A stretch of DNA of 64,000 bases from JAOPZW01 sp963707695 (GTDB lineage Bacteria; Actinomycetota; Thermoleophilia; Solirubrobacterales; Solirubrobacteraceae). Both the position numbers and the translations under genes were made by a program. The stretch is taken from the NCBI GenBank assembly GCA_963707695.1, contig CAVPQY010000005.1:1-64000 (forward strand), in the 5' to 3' direction. Numbering within the stretch: the first letter of the stretch is position 1; each line of letters opens with the position of its first letter. Below the pieces are notes generated by a model, which did no database searches, was not told the DNA's origin, and was given only the letters and a program-made list of their open reading frames with translations. Shown here piece after piece: positions 8,737 through 17,824 of the stretch.

Positions 8737-9528
8737 TCAGTAGACGGGATGGCCGGGGCGGGGGTCGTCGCGGCCGAAGCCGGGCTTGACGCGTCGCGCG
8801 AAGGCCCGGATCGCCAGGGCGCCGAAGGCGAAGCCCCCGATGTGCGCGAAGTAGGCGACGCCGCCGCCGTCGCCCGTGGGGTCCGTGAAGCCGGCCAGGC
8901 CGAACACGACCTGCTGGGCGAACCAGATCACGAGGAAGAGCAGCGCGGGGAGCTGGAGGAACGTGAAGAACACGATGAGGAAGACCACCGTCAGCACGCG
9001 GGCGCGCGGGTAGAGGACGAGGTAGCCGCCCAGCACGGCGGCGATCGCGCCGGAGGCGCCGATGTTCGGGACCGTCGAGTCGGGCCCGATCGCCGTCTGC
9101 AGACCCGTGGCCGCCAGGCCGCCCAGCAGGTAGAAGAGCACGAAGCGCCCGCGGCCCATGGCGTCCTCGACGTTGTTGCCGAAGATCCACAGGAAGAGCA
9201 TGTTGCCGCCCAGGTGCACGATCCCGCCGTGCATGAACATCGCGCTGAGGGCCGTGACGACCGTCGCGGGCTGGCTGCCGACGACGCGGACGCCGTCCCG
9301 GCCCTCGCAGAGCACTGCGCCGGCCGGCGTCAGGCCGCAGTGCTTGCCGGGGTGCGTGAGCTCGTAGGGGATGAACCCCCAGCGGACGCTGTCGCTCGCG
9401 TCCGGGCCCGACCCGAGCGTCCCGCCGCTCCGCAGCTCGAGCAGGAACACCACGACGTTGGCCACGATCAGCGCGATCGTGACCCACGGCGTCCGCTCCG
9501 TGGGGATGTTGTCCTTGAGCGGGAACAC
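8737..9528 (-). CDS. Rhomboid family intramembrane serine protease
   Basis: 263 residues with about six membrane helices. The catalytic dyad is visible as Ser159 in NIGASGA and His229 in FAHIGGF; Asn109 in HLGGNM is the usual oxyanion helper. An extracytoplasmic loop between helices 1 and 2 carries two cysteines (C64, C74) that could pair. The GTG at 9528 was chosen because it begins directly at the conserved FPLKDNIPTERTPWVT leader; a longer upstream frame is shadow of the divergent gene. Rhomboids cleave single-pass membrane proteins within the bilayer. It is first of the minus-strand run rhomboid, small membrane protein, dacC, fni, crtI, crtB. Confidence 0.88.
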   Translation of the reverse strand: MFPLKDNIPTERTPWVTIALIVANVVVFLLELRSGGTLGSGPDASDSVRWGFIPYELTHPGKHCGLTPAGAVLCEGRDGVRVVGSQPATVVTALSAMFMHGGIVHLGGNMLFLWIFGNNVEDAMGRGRFVLFYLLGGLAATGLQTAIGPDSTVPNIGASGAIAAVLGGYLVLYPRARVLTVVFLIVFFTFLQLPALLFLVIWFAQQVVFGLAGFTDPTGDGGGVAYFAHIGGFAFGALAIRAFARRVKPGFGRDDPRPGHPVY

Positions 9529-9550
9529 CCGGCGAGGGAGGCTACCCGCC

Positions 9551-10912
9551 GTGCCGTCCGCCACGCCCGAGGAGCGCGCCGCCCGCGGGCGGGCGTTGCG
9601 CGCCGACGTCCCGCGCTCGGCGCACGCCGAGCTGCCGCCCCGGCCGGCCGGGGTCGACCCGGTCGCGATCCTGGCCGAGGAGGCGAGGTCGCGCGCCCCC
9701 GACCTCGTGCCCGTGCGCCACGGACGGATGCTCGCCTCGCCGCTGGCCTTCCTGCGTGGAGCGCCCGCGATCATGGCCGCCGACCTGGCCGCAACCCCGG
9801 CCACCGGCCTGCGCGTGCAGCTCTGCGGCGACGCCCACGTGGCGAACTTCGGGCTCGTCGCCGCGCCCGGTGGCCGGCTGGCCCTCGACGTCGACGAGCT
9901 GGACGACACCCTCCCCGGGCCGTGGGAGTGGGACGTCAAGCGGCTGGCGGCGAGCCTGGTCGTGGCCGCCCGCGGCGCCGGGTGGGACGCCGCCGCCGGC
10001 CGGGACCTCGCCGCCGCCGCGGCCGGCGCCTACCGGGGCGCGCTGCGCGACCTCGCCGCCAGCGGGGAGCTCGAGGCGTGGGACGCGCGCCTGCCCGTCG
10101 ACGGGCTCCAGGACCGGCTCGAGCGCGACCTCGAGCGCAAGGGGGCGGGCTGGCGGCGCCGCGAGGCCGACCCCGCGCGCGCCCACGAGGGCGTCGAGGT
10201 GCTGCGCGCGCTGTGCGACGTCGTCGACGGGTTGCCGCGCCTGCGGCCCTCGGCGCCCTTCGTCGCGCCGCTGGACGGGCTCGACGTCCTCGAGGCGTCG
10301 CTGGCCGGCTACGCGGCGGCCCTGCCGCCCGACCACCGCGAGCTGCTCGGGCGCTTCCGGCTCGTCCAGGTGGCGCGGACGGCGGCCGGCGTGGCCCGCG
10401 TCGGCACGCCGTCCTTCGTGGCCCTGCTCGTCGGGCGCGACGGGGGCGATCCGCTCTTCCTGGGCGTGCGCGAGGCGCACGCGTCGGTGCTCGGGCGCTG
10501 GGCGGGCGGCGGCCCGGTCGGCGACCAGGGCGCACGGGTCGTCGCGGGCCGGCGCCTCGTGCAGGCCGTCGGCGACCGGCTCCTCGGGCACGTGCGGACG
10601 CCCGGCCCCGGCGGCGCCCCGCGCGACCTGGTCGTCGGGCGCCTGCGCGACTGGCGCGGGGCGTTCGTGCCCGAGGCGCTCCGCCCCGCCACGCTGCGGC
10701 GCTACGCGGGCGCGTGCGGCTGGACCCTGGCCCGGGCGCACGCCCGGTCCGGCGACCGCGTCGCGCTGGCCGCGTACCTCGGCAAGGGCGACGCCTTCGA
10801 CCGGGCCGTGGCCGGCTTCGCCGAGGCCTACGCGGACCGGGCCGAGGCCGACTGGGCGGCGCTGGACGCGGCCGTGCGCGACGACCGGCTGCCCGCGACC
10901 TTCTGGACGTAG
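9551..10912 (+). CDS. DUF2252 family protein
   Basis: 453 residues from a GTG at 9551. The DUF2252 signature is clear: VPVRHGRMLASPLAFLRGA near residue 60, then CGDAHVANFG and DVDELDDTLPGPWEWDVKRL, and a late YLGKGDAFDRAVAGFAEAYA. The CGDAHxxNFG pattern resembles the catalytic loop of phosphotransferase folds, so kinase-like chemistry is plausible but unproven. Cytoplasmic, no signal peptide. It is divergent from the rhomboid gene with only 22 bp between starts, and convergent with lipA (15-bp gap). Confidence 0.8.
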   Translation: MPSATPEERAARGRALRADVPRSAHAELPPRPAGVDPVAILAEEARSRAPDLVPVRHGRMLASPLAFLRGAPAIMAADLAATPATGLRVQLCGDAHVANFGLVAAPGGRLALDVDELDDTLPGPWEWDVKRLAASLVVAARGAGWDAAAGRDLAAAAAGAYRGALRDLAASGELEAWDARLPVDGLQDRLERDLERKGAGWRRREADPARAHEGVEVLRALCDVVDGLPRLRPSAPFVAPLDGLDVLEASLAGYAAALPPDHRELLGRFRLVQVARTAAGVARVGTPSFVALLVGRDGGDPLFLGVREAHASVLGRWAGGGPVGDQGARVVAGRRLVQAVGDRLLGHVRTPGPGGAPRDLVVGRLRDWRGAFVPEALRPATLRRYAGACGWTLARAHARSGDRVALAAYLGKGDAFDRAVAGFAEAYADRAEADWAALDAAVRDDRLPATFWT

Positions 10913-10927
10913 CGGGGCGGCGGCCGG

Positions 10928-11923
10928 CTAGGAGGCCGCGGCGGCGGCCAGCGGCCCGATGCCCTCGCGGGGCTGGGGGACGTGCTGGTCGGCGTGGTAG
11001 CTCGAGCGGACCAGCGGCCCCGAGGCGACGTGGTCGAAGCCGAGCGCCATCCCGGCCTCCTCCAGCGCCTTGAACTCGTCGGGGTGCCAGTAGCGCACGA
11101 CCGGCAGGTGGCGCTCGGTCGGGCGCAGGTACTGGCCGATCGTGATGACCTGCACGCCATGGGCGCGCAGGTGGCCCAGCGCGTCGACGACCTCGCCGTG
11201 GGTCTCGCCGAGCCCCACCATGAGGCCGGACTTCGTCGTCACCTCGTCGCCGCCGAGGTGCTTGGCGTTCTGCAGGACGCGCAGCGAGCGCTCCCAGCGC
11301 GAGCCGCGCCGGGCGATCGGGTACAGGCGCGGCACGACCTCGACGTTGTGGTTGAAGACGTCGGGGCGCTCGGCGACGACCTTCGCCAGCGGCATCTCCT
11401 GGCCGCGGAAGTCGGGCGTCAGGACCTCGACCTGGCAGTCGGGCGCCTGGCGGCGGACCTGGCGGATCGTCGCCGCCCAGATGCCGGCGCCGTAGTCGGG
11501 GAGGTCGTCGCGGTCGACCGAGGTGATGACCGCGTGGCGCAGGCCCATGCGCGCGATGGAGCGGGCGACGCGCGCGGGCTCGAGGGGGTCGTTCCAGGTC
11601 GGCTTGCCCGTCTGGACGTTGCAGAAGCCGCAGCGGCGGGTGCAGGTGTCGCCGAGGATCATGAACGTCGCCGTGCCGCGCTCCCAGCACTCGCCGACGT
11701 TCGGGCACGCCGCCTCCTGGCAGACGGTGTGGAGGTTCTCGGACTTGATGAGCTGCGACAGCTCGACGTAGCGCTTGCCGCCGGGCGCGGGGACCTTGAA
11801 CCAGGGCGGCTTGCGCTCACGCAGCGGGCGCACGTCGCTGCCGAGGACCTTGAGGACGTCCATGCCCCCGGGGTTGGCGCGCGACCGCGTCCTGTGCGTC
11901 CGCTCGGCAGGCTGCTCGCTCAC
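10928..11923 (-). CDS. lipA: Lipoyl synthase
   Basis: 331 residues. This radical-SAM enzyme inserts two sulfurs into protein-bound octanoyl groups. The auxiliary cluster cysteines are C68, C73 and C79 (CQEAACPNVGEC), the radical-SAM cysteines C94, C98 and C101 (CTRRCGFC), and the terminal RSSY serine is near residue 308. All key residues are present. The GTG start lies 9 nt after a TAGCCT box, suggesting a leaderless transcript. Together with lipB at 13.5 kb it completes lipoate synthesis for the two E2 proteins further along the same strand. Confidence 0.95.
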   Translation of the reverse strand: MSEQPAERTHRTRSRANPGGMDVLKVLGSDVRPLRERKPPWFKVPAPGGKRYVELSQLIKSENLHTVCQEAACPNVGECWERGTATFMILGDTCTRRCGFCNVQTGKPTWNDPLEPARVARSIARMGLRHAVITSVDRDDLPDYGAGIWAATIRQVRRQAPDCQVEVLTPDFRGQEMPLAKVVAERPDVFNHNVEVVPRLYPIARRGSRWERSLRVLQNAKHLGGDEVTTKSGLMVGLGETHGEVVDALGHLRAHGVQVITIGQYLRPTERHLPVVRYWHPDEFKALEEAGMALGFDHVASGPLVRSSYHADQHVPQPREGIGPLAAAAAS

Positions 11924-11932
11924 TGCCAGGAC

Positions 11933-11942
11933 AGGCTACAAC
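11933..11942. promoter_or_regulatory. Overlapping divergent -10 boxes, lipA / amidase
   Basis: On the minus strand 11933-11938 reads TAGCCT, 9 nt before the lipA GTG. On the plus strand 11937-11942 reads TACAAC, 9 nt before the amidase ATG. The two boxes share one TA step, so one site could serve both directions. The spacing puts both transcription starts at or next to the start codons. Inferred from position only. Confidence 0.4.
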
Positions 11943-11951
11943 CCTCTCCGC

Positions 11952-12551
11952 ATGCTCCCCGCCGCCGTCGCGCCACCTCCGATCGTGCAGCACCCGATCC
12001 CCTTCGGGGCCCGCCGGCGGGCGGACATGGCGGCCTACGCGCGCCGGCACTACGGGCTGCGCACGTGGCGGCTGCGGTCCCCGCGCGTCATCGTCGAGCA
12101 CCTGACCGTCAACGGGTCGCTGCAGGCGACCTACGCGGCCTTCGCGCCGAACGTGGCGGACCCCGAGCTCCACGAGCGGCCCGGGACGTGCAGCCACTTC
12201 GCCGTGGGGCGCGACGGCACGACGTGGCAGCTCGTGCCGCTCGGGACGATGTGCCGCCACACGGTCGGGCTGAACTGGACGGCGATCGGCGTCGAGCACG
12301 TCGGCTTCCGCGACGGCGACGTGCTGGGCGACCGCCGCCAGCTGCGCGCCTCGCTGCGGCTGACGCGGTGGCTGCGCTGCCGGTTCGGGATCGGCGTGCG
12401 CGACGTGATCGGCCACAGCGAGTCGCGGCGCTCGCCCTACCACCGCGAGCGGGTCGCGCGCCTGCGCCGCCAGACCCACGGCGACTGGAGCGCGACCTCC
12501 ATGCGGACCTACCGTGCGCGGCTGCGCGCGCTCGGCGCCTGCCCGGCCTGA
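11952..12551 (+). CDS. N-acetylmuramoyl-L-alanine amidase (amidase_2/PGRP fold)
   Basis: 199 residues. The amidase_2 fold is seen in VIVEHLTVNGS (likely zinc ligand His50), CSHFAVGRDGTTWQLVP, TVGLNWTAIGVEHVG and VIGHSES (likely zinc ligand His155). A third ligand is not certain. The enzyme would cut the bond between MurNAc and L-Ala in peptidoglycan. No convincing signal peptide is visible from the ATG at 11952, so export may need another route, or the substrate may be recycled muropeptides. Convergent with the DUF4389 gene, 10 bp apart. Confidence 0.8.
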   Translation: MLPAAVAPPPIVQHPIPFGARRRADMAAYARRHYGLRTWRLRSPRVIVEHLTVNGSLQATYAAFAPNVADPELHERPGTCSHFAVGRDGTTWQLVPLGTMCRHTVGLNWTAIGVEHVGFRDGDVLGDRRQLRASLRLTRWLRCRFGIGVRDVIGHSESRRSPYHRERVARLRRQTHGDWSATSMRTYRARLRALGACPA

Positions 12552-12561
12552 CGGGCGGTCC

Positions 12562-13203
12562 TCAGTGCGCCACGGGCGCGGGGCCGTCCGGCGGCAGGGC
12601 GGGCCCTGGCGGTCCGGGCGTGAGCTGCGGCTGCTCGTCGTTGAACGGCGGCCAGTCCTCGTCGAGCAGGAGCACGTAGGCGTACGCGCGCTGCTGGTAG
12701 CTCAGCCCGAGCTTGATGAGGTCCTGCAGGCCCTCGGGCTGGCGGCCGAGGACGACGATGACGAACCACGCCAGCAGCGCCCCGACCCCGGCCAGGAGGT
12801 TCATGACGTAGCCGATGAGGAGGACCGGGATCGCGAGGATGAAGCGGAACCCGGCCTTGGCCCGGCTGTAGTGCTCCTGGGGCGGCCCGACGAGCAGCCG
12901 CACCGGGTAGCCGGCGGCCGGGTCGCCAGAGAAGGGCGGGTAGCGGTCCGTGAGCAGGTCGAAGTAGCCGGTGACGTAGGTCATGTACCGCACGTAGCCG
13001 GCCACGAAGTCGTACAGCGCCGGCGGGTAGCGGCCCGTGAAGACCAGCGCGAACCAGGCGAGGACGACGGCGATGGCCGCGCCGATCCCCCACAGCCACA
13101 GCACGACGAGGTGCGGGAGGACGAGCACGCCCCGGAAGAACGTCGTCAGCCGGCTGCGCGGCTCGACGAAGTCGGACTCGAAGACGGCGGGGTGCTCGCG
13201 CAT
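12562..13203 (-). CDS. DUF4389 membrane protein
   Basis: 213 residues with a repeated architecture: a short cytoplasmic start, a hydrophobic hairpin (about 27-55), an amphipathic PPALYDFVAGYVRYMTYVTGY segment, a second hydrophobic hairpin (about 117-150) and a second YQQRAYAYVLLL segment. The tail is Pro-rich. This duplicated layout with TGRYPPALYDF is the DUF4389 signature. No enzymatic role is known. It lies downstream of a CsbD-like stress gene and upstream of the lipA region on the minus strand, but is separated by terminator-like structure. Confidence 0.75.
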   Translation of the reverse strand: MREHPAVFESDFVEPRSRLTTFFRGVLVLPHLVVLWLWGIGAAIAVVLAWFALVFTGRYPPALYDFVAGYVRYMTYVTGYFDLLTDRYPPFSGDPAAGYPVRLLVGPPQEHYSRAKAGFRFILAIPVLLIGYVMNLLAGVGALLAWFVIVVLGRQPEGLQDLIKLGLSYQQRAYAYVLLLDEDWPPFNDEQPQLTPGPPGPALPPDGPAPVAH

Positions 13204-13246
13204 GCCCCGATGGTCGCCCTCCTCGAGGGCCCCGTGGGGAAAGATT

Positions 13247-13278
13247 CGCGCGCCCGGGCCGGGCGACCCGGGCGCGCG
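13247..13278 (-). terminator. Terminator after the CsbD-like gene
   Basis: A perfect 12-bp GC stem (13247-13258 with 13267-13278) and an 8-nt loop sit 8 bp past the CsbD stop. On the minus strand the stem is followed by AATCTTTCCCC, a weak T-tract. It fits an intrinsic terminator that isolates csbD from the DUF4389 gene. Confidence 0.6.
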
Positions 13279-13285
13279 GCGCGGC

Positions 13286-13459
13286 TCAGTCCTTGCGCAG
13301 GACGTCCTTGACCTTGTCGCCGGCGTCGCCGACCTTGTCCTTGACCGTGCCCGAGGCGCGGTCGACCTTGCCCTCGTCCTTCAGCGACTGGTCGTCGGTC
13401 ACGTCCCCGGCGGCCTCCTTCAGGCGGCCCTTGGCGTCGTCGATCGTGCCGTCACCCAT
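13286..13459 (-). CDS. CsbD-like stress protein
   Basis: 57 residues, highly charged, with the CsbD pattern: DDAKGRLKEAAGDVTDD near the start, then KDEGKVDRASG and repeated KVGDAGDKVKD amphipathic turns. CsbD-like proteins are small cytoplasmic general-stress proteins of unknown mechanism, found across bacteria. ATG 13459 has GGGAGACC upstream as a weak ribosome site. A strong hairpin follows the gene. Confidence 0.85.
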   Translation of the reverse strand: MGDGTIDDAKGRLKEAAGDVTDDQSLKDEGKVDRASGTVKDKVGDAGDKVKDVLRKD

Positions 13460-13510
13460 GGTGGTCTCCCTCGTCGGTTGCCGGGCCGGGCTACCCCGGC
13501 GGCGGCGGAC

Positions 13511-14233
13511 CTAGGCGGGGACCGACGCCGCGGGCACCCGCGCGGCGCCGAGCGCCGCGTGCAGACGGTCGGTGCTCACGAGCCGCTGGCGCAGGCCGTG
13601 GGCCTGGGCGAAGCGGAAGGCCGTCTCGCGGCGCAGGCAGGGCAGCCGCCCGGTCCGTGCCGTCTCGCGCGCGACCGAGGTCATCGTCACGTCGGGCAGC
13701 CCGCAGGCGACGACCCAGGTGAACGGGTCGAGGTCGTTGTCGACGTTGACCGCGAAGCCGTGCGTGGTGACGCCCCGGGCGACGTGCACGCCGATCGAGG
13801 CGATCTTGCGGTCGGCCACCCAGACGCCGGTGTAGTCGGGGCCGTCCTCGGGCCGGCTGCGGGCGGCGACGCCCTCGCGCTCGAGCGCGGCGATGAGCAC
13901 GTCCTCGATGGTCCGCACGTGGGCGATGACGTCGCCGGTGCGCACGATCGGGTAGCCGACGAGCTGCCCGGGCCCGTGGTAGGTCACCTTGCCGCCGCGG
14001 TCGACGCCGACGACCTCGATGCCCTGGTCGCGGTACCACGCCTCGCCGCGCGCGAGCTCGCCGGGGGCGCTGCGCCGCCCCCGCGTGTACGTCCGCGGGT
14101 GCTCGAGCAGGAGCAGCACGTCGGGCACCGCGTCCGCCTGCCGCGCCGCCCGCACGCGGTGCTGGAGGTCGAGCGCCTCCCGGTAGGGGACGACGCCCAG
14201 GTGGACGGTCCACAGCTCGGGCATCGACCCCAT
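13511..14233 (-). CDS. lipB: Octanoyltransferase
   Basis: 240 residues. LipB moves octanoate from acyl-carrier protein to the lipoyl lysine of E2 and related proteins. The signature RGGKVTYHGPGQLVGYPI spans residues 79-96; the catalytic pair is Lys143 (DRKIASIGVH) and Cys177 (VACGLPDV). MPELW (ATG three codons in) is an equally possible start. It follows the first E2 gene by about 30 bp on the same strand, so lipB is probably transcribed with the 2-oxoacid dehydrogenase operon whose E2 it modifies. Confidence 0.95.
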   Translation of the reverse strand: MGSMPELWTVHLGVVPYREALDLQHRVRAARQADAVPDVLLLLEHPRTYTRGRRSAPGELARGEAWYRDQGIEVVGVDRGGKVTYHGPGQLVGYPIVRTGDVIAHVRTIEDVLIAALEREGVAARSRPEDGPDYTGVWVADRKIASIGVHVARGVTTHGFAVNVDNDLDPFTWVVACGLPDVTMTSVARETARTGRLPCLRRETAFRFAQAHGLRQRLVSTDRLHAALGAARVPAASVPA

Positions 14234-14263
14234 GATGGCAGGGGCGCGAGCGGCCTCGGCCGC

Positions 14264-15625
14264 CTAGACCGCCTGCAGCCGGTCGCGGACCGCGGCCAGG
14301 AACCGCGCCGCCGCCACGCCGTCCAGCGCGCGGTGGTCCCACGAGAGCCCGAGCACGCACATCGGGCGGATCGCGATGCTGTCGTTCCCGGCGGCGTCGG
14401 TGACGACGACCGGGCGCTTGACGACCGCCTCGACGTCGAGGATCGCGACCTGCGGCTGGTTGATGACCGGGGTGGCCATGAGCGTCCCGAACTGGCCGGG
14501 GTTCGTGATCGTGAACGTGCCGCCCCGGACCTCGTCCGGGACCAGCTCGCCGGCGCGCGCCCGCCGCGCGAGGTCGCGGATCCGCCGCGCCAGGCCCTCG
14601 GCGCTCAGGTCCTGGGCGTCGCGGACCACGGGCACGATGAGCCCCTCGTCCCCGAGCGACACCGCGATCCCGAGGTGGACGGCCTCGTCGTGGCGGGTGT
14701 AGGCGTCGCCCTCGAGCGTCGCGTTGAGCGCCGGGTGCGCGCGCAGCGCCTCCGTCGTGGCCTGCGCGACGAAGGCCAGCGCCGTCACGCCGAGCTCGTG
14801 GCGCCGCGCCTCGACGCGGGAGAGGTCGACCTCGATCCAGGACGTGCAGGTGGCGGCCGTCTCCAGCGAGCGCTTCATGTGCTCGCCGATCGACCGGCGC
14901 ATCCGGGAGAGCGTGCCCGGCTGGGAGCCGTCGGGCGGAGACGCCGGCGCGGTGGCGGGCGCCGGGGGGTCGGGCCGGTAGGGCGACTCGATGTGCAGCG
15001 GCGGCTCGGCGGCGCCCTCGGCGCCGGCGGCGGCCGCCTCGTCCGTCGCGGAGCGCCCGCCCCCGCCGTCCCGCACGACGGCGAGCACGTCCTGCTTGCG
15101 CACCCGCCCGCCGCGGCCGGTCCCCTCCACGTGGTCGAGGTCGACGCCGTGCTCGGCCGCGATCCGCTGCACGACGGGGCTGTAGCGGCGGCCGCCGACG
15201 CCGGCGCCGCCGGTCGCGCGCGCGGCGCGGGCCGGCTCGGGGGCCGCCGAGGGCGTGGACGGCGCGGGGGCGTCGCCCGTCGCCGCCGCTGCCTCGCCCG
15301 TGGCCGGCGGCGGCGGCGGCGCCGCGGCGGCGCCGCCCTCGCTCGCGTGCGCCTCGCCCGGCGTGGCGTCGGTGGCGATCCGCGCCAGCACGGTCCCGAC
15401 CTCGACCGTCGCGCCGACCTCCACGAGGACCTCGGCCAGGCGACCGGCCGCCGGCGAGGGCACCTCGGTGTCGATCTTGTCCGTCGAGATGTCGCAGACG
15501 GCCTCCTCGTAGGCCACCCAGTCGCCGGGCTGCTTGCGCCACTCGACGAGCGTCCCCTCGCTCACCGAGACGCCCATCTGCGGCATCGTGAGGTCGACCA
15601 GGGTCTCAGTACTCGAGGAGCTCAC
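14264..15625 (-). CDS. Dihydrolipoamide acyltransferase (E2) of a 2-oxoacid dehydrogenase
   Basis: 453 residues in the usual E2 order: one lipoyl domain (residues 8-85, lipoyl Lys50 in ISTDKID), an Ala/Pro-rich linker, a peripheral-subunit-binding domain (RRYSPVVQRIAAEHGVDL to about 180), a second flexible linker and a catalytic domain ending in SWDHRALDG (His431, Asp435). It transfers the acyl group from E1 to CoA. The GTG start lies inside the last codons of the E1beta gene (20-bp overlap). Whether the complex uses branched-chain 2-oxoacids, acetoin or another substrate cannot be told from E2 alone. Confidence 0.88.
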   Translation of the reverse strand: MSSSSTETLVDLTMPQMGVSVSEGTLVEWRKQPGDWVAYEEAVCDISTDKIDTEVPSPAAGRLAEVLVEVGATVEVGTVLARIATDATPGEAHASEGGAAAAPPPPPATGEAAAATGDAPAPSTPSAAPEPARAARATGGAGVGGRRYSPVVQRIAAEHGVDLDHVEGTGRGGRVRKQDVLAVVRDGGGGRSATDEAAAAGAEGAAEPPLHIESPYRPDPPAPATAPASPPDGSQPGTLSRMRRSIGEHMKRSLETAATCTSWIEVDLSRVEARRHELGVTALAFVAQATTEALRAHPALNATLEGDAYTRHDEAVHLGIAVSLGDEGLIVPVVRDAQDLSAEGLARRIRDLARRARAGELVPDEVRGGTFTITNPGQFGTLMATPVINQPQVAILDVEAVVKRPVVVTDAAGNDSIAIRPMCVLGLSWDHRALDGVAAARFLAAVRDRLQAV

Positions 15626-16571
15626 GCGCGGCCTCCTTGACCTTGTCGACGGTGGGCAGGACGGCCTGCTCGAGCGGCGGCGAGAACGGGATCGGCACGT
15701 CGGGCGTCGCGACCCGGCGCACCGGCCCGTCGAGGTCCTCGAAGGCGCGATCGGCGACGAGCGCGGCGACCTGCGCGCCGGCGGCGCACGTCCGGTTGGC
15801 CTCGTCGACGACGAGGAGCTTGCTCGTCTTGCGCACGGAGGCGAGGATCGCCTCCTCGTCGAGCGGCACGAGCGAGCGCAGGTCGAGCACCTCGACGCTC
15901 GCGCCGTCGAGGTCCTCGGTCGCCTCCAGCGCGGTGTGCACCATGGCCCCGTAGGCGACGATCGTCAGGTCGGTGCCCTCCCGCGCCACGCGGGCGGTGA
16001 ACGGCGTCGTCCACGCGCCGTCCGCGACCTCGCCCTTCACGCGGCGGTAGAGGTGCTTGTGCTCGAGGAAGACGACCGGGTTGCGGTCGCGGATCGCGGC
16101 GATGAGCAGCCCCTTGGCGTCCTCGGCCGTCGAGGGCGCCACGACCTTCAGGCCGGGCGCGTGCATGAACCACGCCTCGGGGTTCTGGGAGTGGTAGGGC
16201 CCGCCGCTGAAGCCGCCGCCCGAGGGCAGCCGCACCGTGAGGTTCACCGGCAGCCCCTGGCGGTAGTGCATCTTGCCCGCGACGTTCACGAGCTGGTCGA
16301 ACCCGCAGGAGATGAAGTCCGCGAACTGCATCTCGCACACGGGCCGCAGGCCGACGACGGCCGCCCCGACGGCGGTGCCGATGATCCCGGACTCGGCCAG
16401 CGGGGTGTCCATGACGCGGCCGGCGCCGAACTCCTCGATGAAGCCGTCGGTGACCTTGAAGGCGCCGCCGAAGACGCCGATGTCCTCGCCCATGACGAGG
16501 ACGCGCTCGTCCTCGCGCATCTCGGTGCGCAGGCCGTCGGAGATGGCCTGCAGGTAGGTCATCGTCGGCAT
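15606..16571 (-). CDS. 2-oxoacid dehydrogenase E1 component, beta subunit
   Basis: 321 residues from an ATG at 16571 that overlaps the E1alpha stop by one base (ATGA). Typical E1beta features are GEDIGVFGGAFKVTDGF, the RVMDTPLAESGIIGTAVGAA segment and VFLEHKHLYR. The DEANRTCAAGAQVAALV sequence differs from the VEEGWPHGGVGA seen in the second set, pointing to a different substrate. It pairs with the next gene to form the thiamine-diphosphate-dependent decarboxylase half of the complex. Confidence 0.88.
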   Translation of the reverse strand: MPTMTYLQAISDGLRTEMREDERVLVMGEDIGVFGGAFKVTDGFIEEFGAGRVMDTPLAESGIIGTAVGAAVVGLRPVCEMQFADFISCGFDQLVNVAGKMHYRQGLPVNLTVRLPSGGGFSGGPYHSQNPEAWFMHAPGLKVVAPSTAEDAKGLLIAAIRDRNPVVFLEHKHLYRRVKGEVADGAWTTPFTARVAREGTDLTIVAYGAMVHTALEATEDLDGASVEVLDLRSLVPLDEEAILASVRKTSKLLVVDEANRTCAAGAQVAALVADRAFEDLDGPVRRVATPDVPIPFSPPLEQAVLPTVDKVKEAARELLEY

Positions 16572-17656
16572 CAGGCGCGGGCCTCCGCGCCGGCGTCCGC
16601 CGCGAAGCCGGACCACGCGACGGCGCCATCGCCGAGCACGACGTCCGCGTCGCCGTCGTAGAACACGCCGTCGGTCGCGGTCCCCGGGTCGGGCATCGGC
16701 ATGGCCAGCGCCTCCTCGGTGCCGGCGTCGATGACCCGCTGGACCTCGGCGCGGACGGCGTCGACGTCGACGCCCAGCGCGGCCAGCCGGGCCGCCTGGC
16801 GGTCGACGGGGTCCTTGCGCTTCCACGCCTCGACCTGCTCGACGGGCACGTACTTCATGTCGTCGTGGGCGGCGTGGCCGTGCATCCGCATCGTCACCGC
16901 CTCCAGCAGCGTCGGGCCCTCGCCGGCGAGCGCGCGCTCGCGCGCGATCCGCGTGGCCTCGAACATCGCCTCGGCGTCGTTGCCGTCGACCGTCACCCCC
17001 GGGAAGCCGTAGGCCGCGGCCCGCTCGACGGGGTCGACGGCGAACTGCTGGTCGAGCGGCGTCGAGTAGGCGTACTGGTTGTTCTCGAGCACGAAGACGA
17101 CGGGCAGCTTCTGCACGCCGGCCCAGTTCATGGCCTCGTGGAAGTCGCCCCGGGACGTCGAGCCGTCGCCGAACCACGTGATCGCGCAGCGGGCCTCGCC
17201 GCGCAGCTTGAAGGCCATCGCCATCCCCGTGGCGACGAGCATCATGTCGGGGAGCATCGAGACCATCCCGACGCAGCCGACGCGGTGGTCGCCGAAGTGG
17301 ACGTTGCCGTCGCGGCCGCCCGTCACGCCGCCCGCGCGGCCCAGGTACTGGCCGAGGATGCGGGCCGGCTCCACGCCGCGCACGAGGTGCGCGCCGAGGT
17401 CGCGGTGCAGGATGCAGAGCCGGTCCTGCGGGCTCATCGCGAAGGCGGAGCCGACGCTCACGGCCTCCTGCCCGAAGCCGTCGTAGAAGGAGCCCGGGAC
17501 CTTGCCCTGGCGGTAGAGGTTCATCGCGCGCTCCTCGATGCCCCGCATGAGGAGCATGTGGCGCAGGAGCGCGATGCGGTCGTCGGGCGTCAGGTGCCTG
17601 CTCGGGTCGTCGGGGACCTCGGGCGCCCCCGCCGGACCGGCGGTCTGCGTGGCCAT
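16571..17656 (-). CDS. 2-oxoacid dehydrogenase E1 component, alpha subunit
   Basis: 361 residues. The thiamine diphosphate motif runs from WFGDGSTSRGDFHEAM to the VFVLENNQYAYS loop. The phosphorylation-loop region reads MRMHGHAAHDDMKYVP rather than the GHSMADP-YRTK of pyruvate dehydrogenases, so this looks like an acetoin/branched-chain-type enzyme; I leave the substrate open. First gene of the operon E1alpha, E1beta, E2, lipB. The 168 bp before it show no clear gene and separate it from a divergent membrane protein. Confidence 0.85.
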   Translation of the reverse strand: MATQTAGPAGAPEVPDDPSRHLTPDDRIALLRHMLLMRGIEERAMNLYRQGKVPGSFYDGFGQEAVSVGSAFAMSPQDRLCILHRDLGAHLVRGVEPARILGQYLGRAGGVTGGRDGNVHFGDHRVGCVGMVSMLPDMMLVATGMAMAFKLRGEARCAITWFGDGSTSRGDFHEAMNWAGVQKLPVVFVLENNQYAYSTPLDQQFAVDPVERAAAYGFPGVTVDGNDAEAMFEATRIARERALAGEGPTLLEAVTMRMHGHAAHDDMKYVPVEQVEAWKRKDPVDRQAARLAALGVDVDAVRAEVQRVIDAGTEEALAMPMPDPGTATDGVFYDGDADVVLGDGAVAWSGFAADAGAEARA

Positions 17657-17824
17657 CGTGCTGGTCGTCCTCGCGTCGGGGACACGCGCGGGATCTCCGC
17701 ACCCGTCCTCTTGGCGTCCACCCGCGGTCGGGGTCTCCGGCGCGGCGCGGACCTCTCACTCCTGGCGCGAGGGTACCCGAAGGCCGGGTCGGCGCGACCC
17801 CCTGCGGACTAGCCTTCCGGGGGG